Positions 63,860-64,000 of a DNA stretch of 64,000 nucleotides are shown one piece after another (positions within the stretch are counted from its first letter, which is position 1; each line of letters begins with the position of its first letter). Location: positions 2,294,001-2,358,000 of the forward strand of contig NZ_CP116009.1 in the NCBI RefSeq assembly GCF_027941915.1, given 5' to 3'. The stretch comes from Ramlibacter tataouinensis (GTDB lineage Bacteria; Pseudomonadota; Gammaproteobacteria; Burkholderiales; Burkholderiaceae_C). A program made the translations under genes and the position numbers. The notes beneath the pieces were generated by a model. The model searched no databases, was not told the origin of the DNA, and saw only the letters and a program-made list of their open reading frames with translations.

Positions 63860-64000
63860 ATGCCAATGGCCTGCCGCCCGGGCTGCGCTGCGTGCTGCAT
63901 CGCGCCCTCGATCACCAGTTCGATTCCAGGAATGCCCGGAGGCAAGCCAGCCGGCGTGCGCTGCGTGCAGCTCGACGAGCTCGACCGCTGCAAGCTGTTC
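63860..64000 (+). CDS. YkgJ-family cysteine-cluster protein, N-terminal part (cut by window edge)
   Basis: The first 47 codons are visible: start ATG 63860, with [21 protein letters not shown], where four Cys form the start of a putative metal or iron-sulfur cluster, then [17 protein letters not shown] and DRCKLF. The pattern CxxxCxxCC plus later Cys is that of the YkgJ/UPF0153 family of zinc- or iron-sulfur-binding proteins with no settled role. The rest is beyond the window. A second in-frame ATG lies at 63866. Confidence 0.85.
   Translation, partial: MPMACRPGCAACCIAPSITSSIPGMPGGKPAGVRCVQLDELDRCKLF

Noticed and set aside
63342-63866. A 174-codon minus-strand frame across the oriC gap
   Set aside because: It covers the DnaA boxes, trios and AT-rich element; the product has no domain and the composition changes abruptly along it.

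Overview
The window is a very GC-rich, gene-dense piece of a bacterial chromosome. Its content points to a betaproteobacterium of the order Burkholderiales, probably the family Comamonadaceae (Ramlibacter/Variovorax-like): a split methionine synthase, a Bug/TctC binding protein, GTP-dependent PEP carboxykinase, parS sites inside rsmG and mnmG, and a clade-I (Tat) nitrous oxide reductase. The lineage is inferred from gene content, not from a database search. No rRNA, tRNA, CRISPR array, insertion sequence or prophage was seen.

Region 1 (1-9125) is a nitrous oxide reductase locus. A flavin transferase (apbE/nosX, cut by the left edge) and a lipoprotein cytochrome c run leftward. nosZ-nosR-(small membrane protein)-nosD-nosF-nosY-nosL runs rightward. 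The divergent promoter holds three FNR/DNR-like boxes 41-42 bp apart.

Region 2 (9190-31162) is mostly housekeeping and metabolism: yifB/comM, a YihY-type membrane protein, methionine synthase split into two genes around an opposite-strand tctC gene, recQ, a double-AAA ATPase, threonine ammonia-lyase, a thioesterase, GTP-PEPCK, LysR regulators, a metallophosphoesterase, and argP divergent from a DadA-type dehydrogenase. The C-terminal metH gene is preceded by an S-adenosylhomocysteine (SAH) riboswitch whose 3' strand can also pair with the metH Shine-Dalgarno sequence.

Region 3 (31295-49840) is accessory metabolism. A leftward run encodes NicX-like and NicD-like enzymes, a serine hydrolase, an acyl-CoA dehydrogenase, an M14 peptidase and an orphan molybdenum hydroxylase subunit. 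It diverges from flavin reductase-marR-EamA exporter around a perfect 14-bp palindrome, so it is probably an N-heteroaromatic (2,5-dihydroxypyridine-type) catabolic island. Then come a Rieske oxygenase with its LysR, acetoacetyl-CoA synthetase, a TetR gene with two matching operators, a frameshifted alpha/beta hydrolase, a uracil/xanthine permease and a cobalamin adenosyltransferase.

Region 4 (50001-64000) leads to the replication origin: a D-lactate dehydrogenase-type oxidase, a four-gene LpoB/YcfL/TPR envelope cluster, parB-hydrolase-parA, lysE, rsmG, mnmG, a VapBC-like toxin-antitoxin pair, an FMN reductase, and an AT-rich oriC (about 63440-63675). The origin has DnaA boxes, a GC-rich spacer and five perfect DnaA-trios. 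Three parS sites lie 3-4 kb from it. A YkgJ-type cysteine-cluster gene is cut by the right edge. Genes left of oriC run mostly leftward, with the expected replication fork.
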